A DNA stretch of 64,000 bases from contig NZ_CP020477.1 in NCBI RefSeq assembly GCF_002116695.1, forward strand, positions 2,346,001 through 2,410,000. Reading direction: 5' to 3'. Of the stretch, positions 1-11,754 are shown in pieces. Source of the DNA: Acidianus manzaensis (lineage in GTDB: Archaea; Thermoproteota; Thermoprotei_A; Sulfolobales; Sulfolobaceae). The stretch's first letter is position 1; each line of letters begins with the position of its first letter. The position numbers were made by a program, and so were the translations under genes. The notes below the pieces were generated by a model. The model made no database searches. It was given only the letters and a program-made list of their open reading frames with translations, and had not been told where the DNA came from.

Positions 1-156
1 GGCTCAATAATTGCTGAATACTTTTTCTCTATTATTGGGGTTTACGCAATTAGATTATTACTATTTGCAGTAGCAATGCTTAGAGTTTTTGTTGCTCTAC
101 TATTTTTGAAATTGCCTGAGCCTAAGCCATTCAAACCTAAAATAGTCGTAAAATAA
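1..156 (+). CDS. C-terminal end of a membrane protein (partial)
   Basis: An open frame enters from the left edge and stops at 154-156, giving 51 residues. It has one or two hydrophobic segments and then a short basic, proline-rich cytoplasmic tail ([14 protein letters not shown]). This looks like the last membrane helices of a multi-spanning transporter, perhaps an MFS-type carrier, but too little is present to assign a family. The start lies outside the window. Confidence 0.6.
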   Translation, partial: GSIIAEYFFSIIGVYAIRLLLFAVAMLRVFVALLFLKLPEPKPFKPKIVVK

Positions 157-308
157 TCTATTTATAATTTCTTTTTAGATTTTTAATTCTTCATATGGAG
201 ATAATATAGATACTGTTGAAAATATATTTTATAGAGTGTAATATAGTCTACTAAATTTTTAGTAGATATATAGATAATATTTAAAAATAAGATAATATAG
301 CAGTAAAT

Positions 309-1433
309 ATGGAGAATACAAAAATATATGGGATAATAGGTTTTGGTATAGTAGTAATTTTATTGTTAGCTATGGTTTTTATTGGCCCATCATTAGAAAA
401 ACCAGTTTCTGCTGGTGTTTCAAAATTCAAAGTAGTCAATGCAACACTATATAACTTAAATGGAGATTCTGTAATTAAAGCAACAATTCAAGCATCTGGA
501 ATACCTTCTAAAGTTCATGATAATCTTTATGAAGTAATTGTAAATAAGACTACTTACTATGCGTTTTATAAGCAAAGTTCAGATGGACAAGTTGTATGGT
601 ATTATAATGGAACGGACTCTTATACAATTTACTTATCAACATTAAACTCTACTTATTCACCTGCACATTTATCTAATGGAATATATAAAGCAGAATTTGT
701 TTCTCAGCAAGGATCTAGTACTATAACAATTAGCTTTGGAATAGCTCCTAAACCGTCATTAAACATAATTTCTGCTCAATTATTTAACGTTAGTGGATAT
801 TATGAAATATACGCAAAAGTTAACGCCAATATACCTTTGGGAAGAATATATTTCTATTCTATATTCTTAAATGACTCGGAATATTACATATTCTATCATC
901 CATCAGGAAGTAAATTTGAACCAACATATTATATAGACAAATCTGGAACATACAATATTTCATTATACGTATTTCCTAGAAATTATACTAGTGAAGTTCA
1001 AATAAATCCAAATAACTTTACATTACTACCTGGAGAATATAATGCAATAATAGTTACCTCTATAGGTAACTATTCTATGAAATTAACTTTAACTACGGTA
1101 AAAGCTAAGCCAGAATTTCAAGTTGAAAATACTGCTGTAGAAGGAGAATATAATTCCACAATAGGTTATATTAATGTTACAATAACGGCAACTACACCTT
1201 TAGGTGGGCATATATCTTTAAACGAAATTAACTTAAATGGAACAAATTACACTGTATATTATGAACCTGAAATCTTACCATCAGCAATCGCTGTTTACGT
1301 TTATTCTGGTACAAGTCAATATACGCTGTACATAGATAAACTGGTAACTCCAGGTATTTACGAAGTTACTTTCTTCTATTCATATAAAGGAGTGAATTAT
1401 TCCTTTGAAGAAATAATAAAGATTTCAAGCTAA
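309..1433 (+). CDS. Secreted, membrane-anchored protein with three beta-sandwich-like repeats
   Basis: I recognise no named family. The 374-residue product starts with one hydrophobic segment (about residues 8-26), an uncleaved anchor or signal peptide. The rest reads as three repeats of about 110 residues, each opening with a phrase like VVNATLYNLNG, IISAQLFNVSG or VENTAVEGEYN. Each is rich in Tyr, Asn, Ser and Thr and carries several N-x-S/T sequons, as expected of a glycosylated surface protein of Sulfolobales. A TATA-like tract (TATTTAAAA, about 279-287) lies 22-30 bp before the ATG, suggesting a leaderless transcript. The protein at 46192 has repeats of similar style. A role in the cell envelope is inferred from topology only. 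Confidence 0.8.
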   Translation: MENTKIYGIIGFGIVVILLLAMVFIGPSLEKPVSAGVSKFKVVNATLYNLNGDSVIKATIQASGIPSKVHDNLYEVIVNKTTYYAFYKQSSDGQVVWYYNGTDSYTIYLSTLNSTYSPAHLSNGIYKAEFVSQQGSSTITISFGIAPKPSLNIISAQLFNVSGYYEIYAKVNANIPLGRIYFYSIFLNDSEYYIFYHPSGSKFEPTYYIDKSGTYNISLYVFPRNYTSEVQINPNNFTLLPGEYNAIIVTSIGNYSMKLTLTTVKAKPEFQVENTAVEGEYNSTIGYINVTITATTPLGGHISLNEINLNGTNYTVYYEPEILPSAIAVYVYSGTSQYTLYIDKLVTPGIYEVTFFYSYKGVNYSFEEIIKISS

Positions 1434-1611
1434 TTATTTTTCTAATAAATATTTTTCTATAGAGTGAAACTCTTATGATATTATTATATATTTCTAAAAT
1501 AATTATTTGATAATATATTATGCCATTTCTACTTTTGTTAGACTAAAAAATTGCTAATTTAATTTAAATATTTCGGTAAAGTATATAAACTAGTTAGTTA
1601 ACCAAACTATA

Positions 1612-3006
1612 ATGAATAAGAACCAAATAATAGGGCTCGCGATTATAATAAGTGTATTAGTTGGTGTATCAAGTTTTACGCTATATGAAAATCATAAGCT
1701 TCCTATCTCTGGTTTAAATATTTTAAGGCATACATCCACTTATTCTAGCTCTCTAATTCCTAATTCTGCTCCAGTAAATATTTCTCCAAAAGTAACCGTA
1801 ATACAGAGTATTCCAGAAAATTCAAAACTATATAATGAGAATATAGAAGTATTTGAGAATTCTCCATCTCACGTTTATTTCCTTCCAGTAACTACTGGCT
1901 ATTTTTTATTAAATGTAACGGGAGCAATTATAGAACCTCCTTCCATATATGGTAATTTAATGATTATAACAACTTCTGGTCCTATGATTAATAATTCACT
2001 AATGTACAATTTAGGTTGTGTTTATGCTATAAATGATAGCTCTGGCAAAATAGTATGGTATGAAGAATTTCAAAATCAAATAATGACGCAGCCAATAATA
2101 GTTAATGGAATACTAATTATAGGATTAGGCAATAATATGTTTCAAAATTCCTCTATTAGAGGAACAGGATACAATGCCATAATTGCGTTAAATGTTAGCA
2201 ATGGTAAAGTACTCTGGACGTACCAAACTTTAGGAGAAGATATGCCTACTCCAGCTTACTATAAAGGTATGGTAATAGAAGCTAATGGAAATGATGAAGT
2301 TTTTGCACTAAATATAACTAGTGGAAAATTAGTTTGGAACACATATTTAGGAAGCTATGTTAGTATGTCATCCATGTTACTAGTGGGTAACATAGTGTAT
2401 TTTGGTTCTGCAAATCCTTATGTTTTCTGGGCTATAAACGCTAACAACGGAAAAGTTATATGGGAAGATAATTTCACTAATGATTTTTCAGGATATTGTT
2501 TAGGAGGACTTGACGATTCTTCTCCTTCCTATTCTAATGGGATAGTGGTTACATCATTTACTATAAGATTTACATTTAATAATAGTATAGATGAATATTT
2601 GGTTGCAATGAACTCTAAAAACGGAGATGTATTATGGTTAATAAATGAAGGTTATACTAGCATGCCTCCAAATTTAGAATCTCCTCCGCCAGTAATATAT
2701 AAAGGAATTGTGTTCCATGATTCTCCAGTAGGTATTTTATATGCTGTAAATTTAACTTCCGGCAAAGTTTTATGGACTTTCAATACTGGTTTTACTACAA
2801 GTAATGTAGACATAGCTTATGGTAAAGTACTGATACAAAATAGAACTGGTACCTTATTTGTTTTATCGTTAAACGGTTCATTAATAAAAGAAATTCAAAC
2901 TCCAGTCTCCCCGGGACCTGGAAATATACTCGTTACTTATAATTCTATCATACTAGTAGGAGTTAATGGTATAATAGATGTTCTACCTATTCAAGCTATC
3001 AGATAG
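1612..3006 (+). CDS. Secreted PQQ-type beta-propeller protein
   Basis: The 464-residue protein has an N-terminal hydrophobic segment (about residues 6-24) and then a repeat domain. Blades are marked by recurring phrases such as [43 protein letters not shown] and [16 protein letters not shown], the hallmark of PQQ-like/quinoprotein WD-type propellers. Many N-x-S/T sequons agree with an extracellular location. No dehydrogenase partner is adjacent, and cofactor ligands cannot be judged by eye, so it may be a non-enzymatic binding propeller. GTATATAAAC at 1581-1590 is a well-placed TATA box (22-31 bp upstream of ATG), indicating its own leaderless promoter. Confidence 0.87.
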   Translation: MNKNQIIGLAIIISVLVGVSSFTLYENHKLPISGLNILRHTSTYSSSLIPNSAPVNISPKVTVIQSIPENSKLYNENIEVFENSPSHVYFLPVTTGYFLLNVTGAIIEPPSIYGNLMIITTSGPMINNSLMYNLGCVYAINDSSGKIVWYEEFQNQIMTQPIIVNGILIIGLGNNMFQNSSIRGTGYNAIIALNVSNGKVLWTYQTLGEDMPTPAYYKGMVIEANGNDEVFALNITSGKLVWNTYLGSYVSMSSMLLVGNIVYFGSANPYVFWAINANNGKVIWEDNFTNDFSGYCLGGLDDSSPSYSNGIVVTSFTIRFTFNNSIDEYLVAMNSKNGDVLWLINEGYTSMPPNLESPPPVIYKGIVFHDSPVGILYAVNLTSGKVLWTFNTGFTTSNVDIAYGKVLIQNRTGTLFVLSLNGSLIKEIQTPVSPGPGNILVTYNSIILVGVNGIIDVLPIQAIR

Positions 3007-3009
3007 CTA

Positions 3010-3038
3010 GATAATAAATTTTTTATCTTTTCATAAAT

Positions 3039-3050
<12 letters not shown>
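3010..3050. terminator. T-rich termination region between convergent genes
   Basis: The 32-bp gap between the convergent genes ending at 3006 (plus) and 3039 (minus) contains runs of T on the plus strand (TTTTTTATCTTTT) and A/T runs readable from the other side. Sulfolobales transcripts commonly end at such U-rich tracts without hairpins. The assignment rests on composition and position only. Confidence 0.35.
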
Positions 3051-4692
<1,642 letters not shown>

Positions 4693-4703
<11 letters not shown>

Positions 4704-5673
4704 GTAATATCTCCTCTTTATTTTCTATAAATAGGAATTTCTTTAATCTTTCATCTGGTTCTTTATAGAGTTTATTGTTAAATTGCTTAACTAGATTATC
4801 TCTTATGTCTTCATCATTAATTTTTTCTAAAGTTATTATACCTCCTATTGCTGCATGATATCCATAGAATATTCTATTCACTTCATTTTGTAAATCTTGA
4901 CTTATTTTAGAAGATCTCATAACTCCACCTAACAATGCTACTTTGGTTTTATCATTGTTAAATTCTCTTTTTAGTCTTCTCACCATAGATAAAATATACT
5001 GAGATGCTAAATTAATTACCTTCAGAGATAAGGAATCATTCTTTGAAAGTTCGTCAACCTTCACTGCAAAGCTAGCAATTAATCTTTTATTCTGCTCTTT
5101 TGATAATTTCATTACTACCTCTCTAAATTCTCCTCCAAAAAATTTTTCAATTTCTTCTGGTAGCTTGCTTTCTTCTTCTATTTTATCTATACTTCTTATC
5201 GCATAAGTTATTGCAGTTCTGCTTATCCAAGATGCTGATCCTTCATCTCCAAAAAACCATCCCCATCCTCCAATTCTTTGAATAATTCCATTTTTTTGTA
5301 TATACCCTACACTTCCTGTACCTGGAGCGAAAACTCCACCATCATTAAGCATATTAGTAGCTCTTAATGCTCCTACTCCGTCATTTATAACTACTGCATT
5401 TTTGAATATACTCTTAGCTATATTCTCTCCTATTTCAGTAAATTTTTTAGAGTCGCCTATTCCTGCTAGGGAAAAAATTGCTCTATCTATTTCTTTCATT
5501 GATACAGAGGCATTTGTTAATGCTTCATTTATTGCATCCAATATGTTATTTTTAGCTTCTACTTCCCCTACTTCAGTATAATTACCTGATGAAGAAATTC
5601 CGATGCCTAGTATTTCATCTTTATAAACTATTGCAACTGTTTTAGTAGCTCCTCCATCAACAGATAATATCAT
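4693..5673 (-). CDS. ATP-dependent sugar kinase, BadF/BcrA/N-acetylglucosamine kinase family
   Basis: The N-terminal phosphate-1 motif DGGATKT (residues 6-12) and a second glycine-rich motif (GTGSVGYI, about 118-125) identify the ASKHA-fold kinases of the BadF/BadG and GlcNAc-kinase group. In Sulfolobus tokodaii a protein of this group is a broad-specificity hexokinase acting on glucose, mannose, glucosamine and GlcNAc, so the same role is likely here (inference). At 326 residues it carries a charged C-terminal extension of about 25 residues ([15 protein letters not shown]...). A palindromic AT-rich TATA region at 5691-5706 lies about 18-33 bp upstream, suggesting its own leaderless promoter. 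The synthetase at 3039-4703 follows with an 11-bp overlap. Confidence 0.85.
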
Positions 5674-5714
5674 AATAGAATAACATGTAAATTAATATAT
5701 ATTAATCACTCAGA

Positions 5715-6254
5715 CTAACCTACGTCAATAATTCTTCCTTCTTCTTTTCTTTCTCCACAGCATAATTTGTTCAAAAGCTCGTCAACAGTTTTAACATAAG
5801 TAACTTTAGTGGCTTTTCTATTATCTAAATACTCAGGGTATGCTTCTTTTAATTTATCTGTACTATATCCTGTATCAATAAGAATGTAAACTGGTTTTCC
5901 CATAGCATATGCCATAAGTATTTCTATATGAGTACCTGCCTCTCCACCTAATGCTATTAAGATATCACTAGATCTTACCAAAGGAACTGATCTAGCTCTA
6001 TATTCCATTCCAGAATTAATTTTTATTACTTTTTCAGGAATATTAGAGCTCTCATTTTCGATAGGCAAAACTAATACTACTGGGATATCTAAGGATACTG
6101 CTTGATCTACAACTTCTTTCATTAAACCCCAATATCCTCCTAAGATTAGTACTGGATTTTTACATTTTTCTTTTATTCCGGAAACTAACTCTTTTGCATT
6201 TTTTCTCATTTTTTCTGTATATTCTCCGCTATGAGCTGCTATTCCTATTTGCAT
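5715..6254 (-). CDS. LOG-like Rossmann-fold nucleotide-binding protein
   Basis: This 179-residue protein has the Rossmann-type pattern of the LOG/lysine-decarboxylase-like superfamily: an N-terminal strand IGIAAHSG, a glycine segment LILGGYWGLM (37-46), and the diagnostic GGEAGTHIE at 103-111, where Arg/Glu residues normally bind nucleotide phosphates. Family members include cytokinin-activating phosphoribohydrolases and molybdenum-cofactor carrier-like proteins. The exact reaction here is unknown. It lies 31 bp downstream of the methyltransferase gene and 41 bp upstream of the sugar kinase, all on the minus strand. The C-terminal CCGERKEEGR tail is unusual. Confidence 0.8.
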   Translation of the reverse strand: MQIGIAAHSGEYTEKMRKNAKELVSGIKEKCKNPVLILGGYWGLMKEVVDQAVSLDIPVVLVLPIENESSNIPEKVIKINSGMEYRARSVPLVRSSDILIALGGEAGTHIEILMAYAMGKPVYILIDTGYSTDKLKEAYPEYLDNRKATKVTYVKTVDELLNKLCCGERKEEGRIIDVG

Positions 6255-6285
6255 GTTTCACAAAAACGAGGAGATAATAAAAAGT

Positions 6286-6822
6286 CTACTTTTTGAGTAT
6301 TGATATAAAAACTCCTTGATTAGTTGTAAAATAGTCTTCTTTAAATCCTTCGGAAATGAAATCTTTCCTCATTCCTCTCATAGCTTCTACATCCATCAAG
6401 ATGAATTTTCCATTATTTCTTAATGTTCTTTGGATATCCTTAATATAATCCTTTCTTTTACTTTTTGGTACATTATAAAAATATAATACGGAATAAATAA
6501 CATCAAAAGAAGACTCTCTAAAAGGTAATGGAAATAAATTTTGGATTAAATTTAATTTACACATTCCTTTATATTTTTTTATTTCATTGATACTCATTTC
6601 TTCGTTCCAATTCTCTATAGAGAAGACATTTAATCCTTTTTCCTTTAGATATCTGCTAATTAGGCAATTTCCACAACCAATTTCTAGTATTATTTTATCT
6701 TTATCATTTTCCAATAAGTTATCAATAAGTTTAGCAAAATATATTTCTTCATCTATAGTAACGCCCATTCTTCTAAACGGTTTATATTGCCAAGCATTTA
6801 TACTGTCAAAAATGGATGACAT
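6286..6822 (-). CDS. Class I SAM-dependent methyltransferase
   Basis: Rossmann-fold methyltransferase of 178 residues. Motif I is ILEIGCGN (about 45-52), the acidic end of strand beta-2 follows (FSIENW), motif IV-like text is DVIYSVLYF, and post-motif text LRNNGKFILMDVE is typical of Methyltransf_11/UbiE-like small-molecule methyltransferases. The substrate is not evident. The gene is compact, with few residues after the core fold. It is the most upstream of four minus-strand genes (methyltransferase, LOG-like, kinase, acyl-CoA synthetase). Small gaps make co-transcription with the LOG-like gene plausible. Confidence 0.82.
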   Translation of the reverse strand: MSSIFDSINAWQYKPFRRMGVTIDEEIYFAKLIDNLLENDKDKIILEIGCGNCLISRYLKEKGLNVFSIENWNEEMSINEIKKYKGMCKLNLIQNLFPLPFRESSFDVIYSVLYFYNVPKSKRKDYIKDIQRTLRNNGKFILMDVEAMRGMRKDFISEGFKEDYFTTNQGVFISILKK

Positions 6823-7261
6823 AAAATAATGTTGCTTAAATTAATAAAAACCTTTTTGAAAAGATGATATTATATGTTTTATACTTATTTTATTATATGT
6901 GTATACCCATTATTTATGTATTTTACAGAAATAATAAATATTTAAAGAATTTAACTTCTTTATTATATAAATATGTACGACAACCATAAGGACTTTAACG
7001 AAGTAACTACAACGAGAAGATATGTTATGTGTCTCCTATATTATAGAATGATATTCTATAATTGTAATGAAATATTATTGAGTAGACAATAAAATTGATT
7101 TATATTTAATAATTTATAATATTAGAGTTTTTTAAGTATTAGATATAGAAACAAAAATAATTATTTTTTAATAGATAAAATGACGAAATTTATTAATTTA
7201 CTTATTTCAAACAATAAATGATAGGATAAAGGTTTTAATTAACATATTAATAACTGCATGT
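6823..7261. other. Long AT-rich intergenic region
   Basis: The 439 bp separate the divergent methyltransferase (minus) and the secreted-protein gene at 7262 (plus). It must contain both promoters. The only possible coding content I see is a 39-codon ORF at 6973-7092, listed separately. No structured RNA, tRNA or repeat is visible. Confidence 0.6.
6973..7092 (+). CDS. Possible 39-residue small protein
   Basis: A short ORF begins with ATG at 6973 and encodes a basic, Tyr-rich peptide (MYDNHKDFNEVTTTRRYVM...). AATATTTAAA at about 6937-6946 lies 27-36 bp upstream, the right place for a leaderless promoter. Nothing links the product to a family, and ORFs of this size arise by chance in AT-rich DNA. 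It may be a real microprotein, a decayed gene end, or noise. Confidence 0.25.
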   Translation: MYDNHKDFNEVTTTRRYVMCLLYYRMIFYNCNEILLSRQ

Positions 7262-8971
7262 ATGAGAAGTATAGTTATACTTGGATTTATTATACTTTTT
7301 ACTACTTTGATATCTCCTATAACACTAGTTAATAGTTTATCTAATTCTGTAAATATTTCAGGAAAAGTTTCGCTAAATTATCCACTAATTAGCAATAGTT
7401 TACAATATGATGGTCATTATTTAGAATTCTTCATAAAAATGAATCTTAGACTTAATGGAACTGAGAGTATAACTGGTTCAAATAATCTTAGTATAACTAT
7501 TATTTCGTCTAAATTATATTATATATATGATAATAAAAATTATCAATTATTCAGTAAGATGAATGTATCTTCTATATCAACTGCGATATATGACGGGAAA
7601 GTTTTACTTGTTTTTATTGCTTCATCTCCTAATTCATCTGGTCTATATTATTCGTTATTTAATGGTACTTCATGGACTTTACCTACACAATTAGCTTCAG
7701 GATATTTTTATTCAGTTATGACAAATGGAAGTTATATTTTGGCATTATTCAAACAAAGTGGATTTTCGTCTCTTAATATTTTAGTTTTTCGTGATTTTCA
7801 ATTTATAGAGAATATTAATATTTCAAATAAATCTCTCGATATATCTTCAGGATCTATAGTTGCTTTTGGAGAAAATTGTATTGCAATACAAAATATAAGT
7901 TCCAATGAACTTTTGCGTGAAATTAATTCTATAGATGGCTTATCAAGTAATACTTTCACTGATTATATTTATATATTTAATTTTGATGGGAAATTAATTA
8001 ATAAAATTGGTCCTATCACTTCAGCTTTAAGCATAAGCAATTCTACCGATTATTTCATTACAATTCTTGATATTCAAGTAAGTAACTTAACATTTTCTGA
8101 AGTATCATTATATTATGTTAATGGAAAAATCTTACATAGTTGGAAGATTAATGCAGTAGTGATTTCTGCTTATATGGATTATCCTAATATAATTGGTATT
8201 GAATATGCATACAATTTAAATCAATTATCTGGAAGTAATTATATGTTTACATTAATACAAGTAAAGAAAAATGGATTATGGTATAATTATACAGAGCTAA
8301 TTAATCCAAGTATTAAAGAGGAAGATTTGTCACAAGGAAAAATTATACTAAATCTTCCAATATTTATAGGTATTTATAGTAATCAAATTATATTTGAAAA
8401 TACTACATTAGAAAAGAATATTAATTTTAATTTAGGCCAGGAAGATTTAACGGTATCTGGTAATCCAGTTACTAAAAACGTAGATTTTTCGAAGCCTCCT
8501 GAACCTAACGTAACTGTATCTACTATTCAATTTAATGGATATACTCTATTAGACATTTCATATTCCATAGAGAATTATTCGTATTATGGTATAAGTGATG
8601 TATATGTGATTATAAATAAAAGCATAATATCAACAAGTAATTTACCATTTAATACTGTTTCTTATAGTATAACTTCAAATGGTACTTACAAAGTTTCTGT
8701 AATAGCAGAAAATATATTCGGTAATTCTACAACTAGTAAAACGATAGAAATAACTGTAAAGCCGACAGCAGTTTCGCATTCCAACGTAACTTCTACTTAC
8801 AAAGAGAATACATCTAGTATGCCAAATACTTCAAGTAAAATATCAACTAAAATATCATCTGAAAGCTCAGTTTCTCCCATTACTAAATTTTCATTTTATA
8901 TAGGCTATGTAATAGTTGCAGGAATTCTAATATCCATTTTAGTTATTCTAATAGCAAGAAAGAGTAAATAA
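7262..8971 (+). CDS. Large secreted surface protein with C-terminal membrane anchor
   Basis: The 569-residue protein has a signal peptide (about residues 1-24, MRSIVILGFIILFTTLISPI...) and a C-terminal membrane helix (about 543-564) followed by RKSK, so most of it faces outside. The middle is beta-rich with propeller-like phrases. About residues 405-500 look like an Ig/PKD-like domain (GYTLLDISYSIENYS... GTYKVSVIAENIFGNST). A Ser/Thr-rich stalk (about 500-540) precedes the anchor. Numerous N-x-S/T sequons support glycosylation. This architecture is shared by sugar-binding or protease-like surface proteins of Sulfolobales, but no catalytic motif is visible and I assign no function. Confidence 0.8.
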   Translation: MRSIVILGFIILFTTLISPITLVNSLSNSVNISGKVSLNYPLISNSLQYDGHYLEFFIKMNLRLNGTESITGSNNLSITIISSKLYYIYDNKNYQLFSKMNVSSISTAIYDGKVLLVFIASSPNSSGLYYSLFNGTSWTLPTQLASGYFYSVMTNGSYILALFKQSGFSSLNILVFRDFQFIENINISNKSLDISSGSIVAFGENCIAIQNISSNELLREINSIDGLSSNTFTDYIYIFNFDGKLINKIGPITSALSISNSTDYFITILDIQVSNLTFSEVSLYYVNGKILHSWKINAVVISAYMDYPNIIGIEYAYNLNQLSGSNYMFTLIQVKKNGLWYNYTELINPSIKEEDLSQGKIILNLPIFIGIYSNQIIFENTTLEKNINFNLGQEDLTVSGNPVTKNVDFSKPPEPNVTVSTIQFNGYTLLDISYSIENYSYYGISDVYVIINKSIISTSNLPFNTVSYSITSNGTYKVSVIAENIFGNSTTSKTIEITVKPTAVSHSNVTSTYKENTSSMPNTSSKISTKISSESSVSPITKFSFYIGYVIVAGILISILVILIARKSK

Positions 8972-9098
8972 TAAGATACTATTTTAATTCATAATTTTTG
9001 TAATATAATTCAAACACTTCTCTTAATCCTCTAAGTTTTTATAAAACTATTTATAAATCATTAAGCTTTATTAGTAAATTTCCATAAAATATATACTT

Positions 9099-10583
<1,485 letters not shown>

Positions 10584-10616
10584 GTTTAAAACTTTCGGCT
10601 CGGTATTACTTTTTAT

Positions 10617-11336
10617 ATGATGTTTTCTATACTGCAAGAGCCGGATTTTTCTCAAGCTTATCAATTTCTCAGTAATTCTATTTATAATAGATTAATTACA
10701 GTATTTGCAGATTGTGATATAATATATGAAGGTAGAGCATCATCTATTGCTACGCTCGCTCCTAGATTAATAATCATTAAGCTTGACGGTAGTCTTATAG
10801 TTCATGAAAATGTAAAGAGAGAACCATTAAATTGGCAACCTCCCGGAACTAAAATACTTATAATTAAAGAACCTTTTACTATACTAGGAATAAGAAGAAA
10901 ACCAAAAGAAGAGTTAAGAATTCGTTTACATAACATTTACTATATCACTTCAGCCTTGGTTAAAGATGGAGAGTTTAAACTAGAAGGAGATGAAATAGAT
11001 TTTGTCAACGCAGTAATCAAAAACCCTAACTTGATTGAAAATGGATTAAAAATTATTCAAAGAGAATATAGAACACCTTATGGAATAGTTGACTTATTAG
11101 GGGAAGACTCTAATGGAATAAAGGTAATTATGGAGTTTAAGAGAAGGAGAGCTTCTTTACAAGCAGTATCTCAGTTACATAGATATGTAATTTATGGGCA
11201 TAAGCAATTTGGTAAATGTAGAGGTTTGCTAGTAGCTCCTAGTATAACTGAAAACGCTTTAAATTTACTAAGAAATCTAAACTTAGAATTTAAACAACTT
11301 AATATTAAAGCCAAGATTACTCAATTTGTTTCATAA
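10617..11336 (+). CDS. nucS: Endonuclease NucS (mismatch/branched-DNA nuclease)
   Basis: NucS/EndoMS cleaves DNA at mismatches or flaps and works with PCNA. The 239-residue protein has the typical two-domain layout. The N-terminal DNA-binding domain contains VHENVKREPLNWQPPG (62-77). The C-terminal RecB-like nuclease domain has GIVDLLGED (Asp159), IMEFKRRR (Glu173, Lys175) and QAVSQLHRY (Gln185-Tyr190). An obvious C-terminal PCNA-binding peptide is not seen. TAAGTTTAAAAC around 10582-10593 is 24-35 bp upstream and fits a leaderless promoter. A second ATG follows immediately at 10620. The 3' end overlaps the convergent HEPN gene by 20 bp. Confidence 0.93.
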   Translation: MMFSILQEPDFSQAYQFLSNSIYNRLITVFADCDIIYEGRASSIATLAPRLIIIKLDGSLIVHENVKREPLNWQPPGTKILIIKEPFTILGIRRKPKEELRIRLHNIYYITSALVKDGEFKLEGDEIDFVNAVIKNPNLIENGLKIIQREYRTPYGIVDLLGEDSNGIKVIMEFKRRRASLQAVSQLHRYVIYGHKQFGKCRGLLVAPSITENALNLLRNLNLEFKQLNIKAKITQFVS

Positions 11337-11670
11337 AATTGTCAGCGAAATCTATTAGCTTTCTAATTTTTTCTTTATCTAATTCTAATGGTATAGAATA
11401 TCCTAGTTTTATCCTTATTTCATTTAACATTTTTATTATTTCCTTATCATTGACTTTGATCGTGGAATATTTTGATAATATTCGAAACAATCCTTCAAAA
11501 TCTAAATACCAAGGGATATTAACACCTAAATCTAATAGCTTCGCATTTAATACCATATAAAGCGCTTCTTCTACTGCGATTGCTGAAAGATCATAAAATT
11601 CTTTATCATAATTAAATTCTGAAGCTAGAAGAAATTCCTTAGCTCTTTGATAAAGATAATCTGTTTTCAT
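11317..11670 (-). CDS. Solitary HEPN-domain protein
   Basis: The 117-residue all-helical protein matches the HEPN pattern: an N-terminal helix YLYQRAKEFLLASEFNYDKEFYDLSA, a central AVEEALYMVLNAKLL helix, and a C-terminal EIRIKLGYSI segment where ribonuclease-type HEPN proteins carry Rx4-6H. The histidine is absent here, so a nuclease role is doubtful. HEPN proteins usually pair with a minimal nucleotidyltransferase (MNT), and I see no such gene next to it. The tail overlaps the 3' end of nucS by 20 bp. Confidence 0.7.
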   Translation of the reverse strand: MKTDYLYQRAKEFLLASEFNYDKEFYDLSAIAVEEALYMVLNAKLLDLGVNIPWYLDFEGLFRILSKYSTIKVNDKEIIKMLNEIRIKLGYSIPLELDKEKIRKLIDFADNFMKQIE

Positions 11671-11754
11671 ATGTTTTAATGAATAATTATCACTTATAAA
11701 TAAAAGTTAAAATGAGAAGAAAATGAACATTAATAAAAATAAAGTTAGCAAAAG

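Noticed and set aside
5691..5706. Perfect palindrome ATTAATATATATTAAT as an operator
   Set aside because: It coincides with the expected TATA region of the sugar kinase gene, and simple A/T alternation makes such palindromes common here.
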